From Vibrio maerlii (GTDB lineage: Bacteria; Pseudomonadota; Gammaproteobacteria; Enterobacterales; Vibrionaceae): a stretch of 64,000 bases of DNA. The DNA lies in NCBI RefSeq assembly GCF_003415655.1, contig NZ_QRHC01000006.1, forward strand, positions 186,001 to 250,000. The letters run 5' to 3'. The position numbers and the translations under genes are program-made. Under the pieces are notes generated by a model. It did no database searches. It saw only the letters and a list, made by a program, of their open reading frames with translations, and had not been told where the DNA came from. Of the stretch, positions 63,955 to 64,000 are shown one piece after another (the stretch's first letter is position 1; each line of letters opens with the position of its first letter).

Positions 63955-64000
63955 ATTAGATTATTTTGATATTAAGGTTTGAATGTATATAACCAAAGGA

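Overview
The window looks like part of the main chromosome of a Vibrio species. The protein sequences read as Vibrio throughout: SulA, PheS/PheT, IhfA, RelV, Tpm, PurT, Cdd, LrgAB, SbcB, a TcyP-type cystine symporter, CobT/CobS, AstE and BtuC/BtuD. Their order matches what I remember of the V. cholerae chromosome 1 stretch from pheST to btuD. I see no rRNA, tRNA, CRISPR array or complete insertion sequence. Genes lie on both strands in short operons, and many are closed by clear hairpin terminators.

Layout. 1-7,912: SOS-controlled sulA, a tiny four-cysteine protein, a J-domain membrane protein, DUF2786 and CheX-like (DUF3334) proteins, the large YdiJ flavin/Fe-S dehydrogenase and a hotdog-like DUF3581 protein. 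8,243-21,804: pheS-pheT and ihfA, adjacent in Escherichia coli, are here about 10 kb apart. The interval holds a secreted ParB-like/pyrophosphatase fusion, an OLD-type ATPase-TOPRIM nuclease (possible phage defence), an Lrp regulator facing an oversized PLP enzyme, a YcxB protein and a TPR-GAF-GGDEF diguanylate cyclase. 21,893-30,888: relV, tpm, purT (PurR box), cdd (tandem CRP sites around a CytR-like site), lrgAB, sbcB, a YceB-like lipoprotein and a cystine symporter. 31,220-35,997: cobT-cobS, astE, btuCD, followed by a candidate small RNA. 36,343-45,414: MazG-like and DUF1415 proteins, a divergent MFS/LysR pair, a glutaredoxin-YgjP-RlmF group flanked by 22-bp direct repeats, a PilF-like lipoprotein, metA with a MetJ box, and a peptidase T-like enzyme. 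45,571-51,845: a TetR gene with a palindromic operator, an orphan napGH pair behind an FNR box, a FIST-GGDEF cyclase, and a marR-MFS operon with paired operators. 52,005-64,000: a Dld-II-type D-lactate dehydrogenase, small acetyltransferase and YHS genes, a DUF4344 metallopeptidase converging on an AraC regulator, a beta-lactamase-fold protein, an SRAP peptidase, a LysR gene remnant, a ferric-reductase-like flavoprotein, and a sulfur-handling pair (phosphatase-like protein plus metallo-beta-lactamase hydrolase) behind an ArsR-type operator.

How the parts connect. Stress and second-messenger functions recur: SOS division arrest, a (p)ppGpp synthetase with a signal peptide, two different diguanylate cyclases, and anaerobic electron transfer. 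Nucleotide salvage and synthesis genes carry the expected PurR and CRP/CytR sites. The least expected items are the ParB-like/pyrophosphatase fusion, the solitary OLD-type gene in a disrupted housekeeping operon, the signal-peptide-bearing RelV with a LexA-like box upstream, the orphan napGH, the repeat-flanked rlmF module and the unannotated small-RNA-like unit after btuD.
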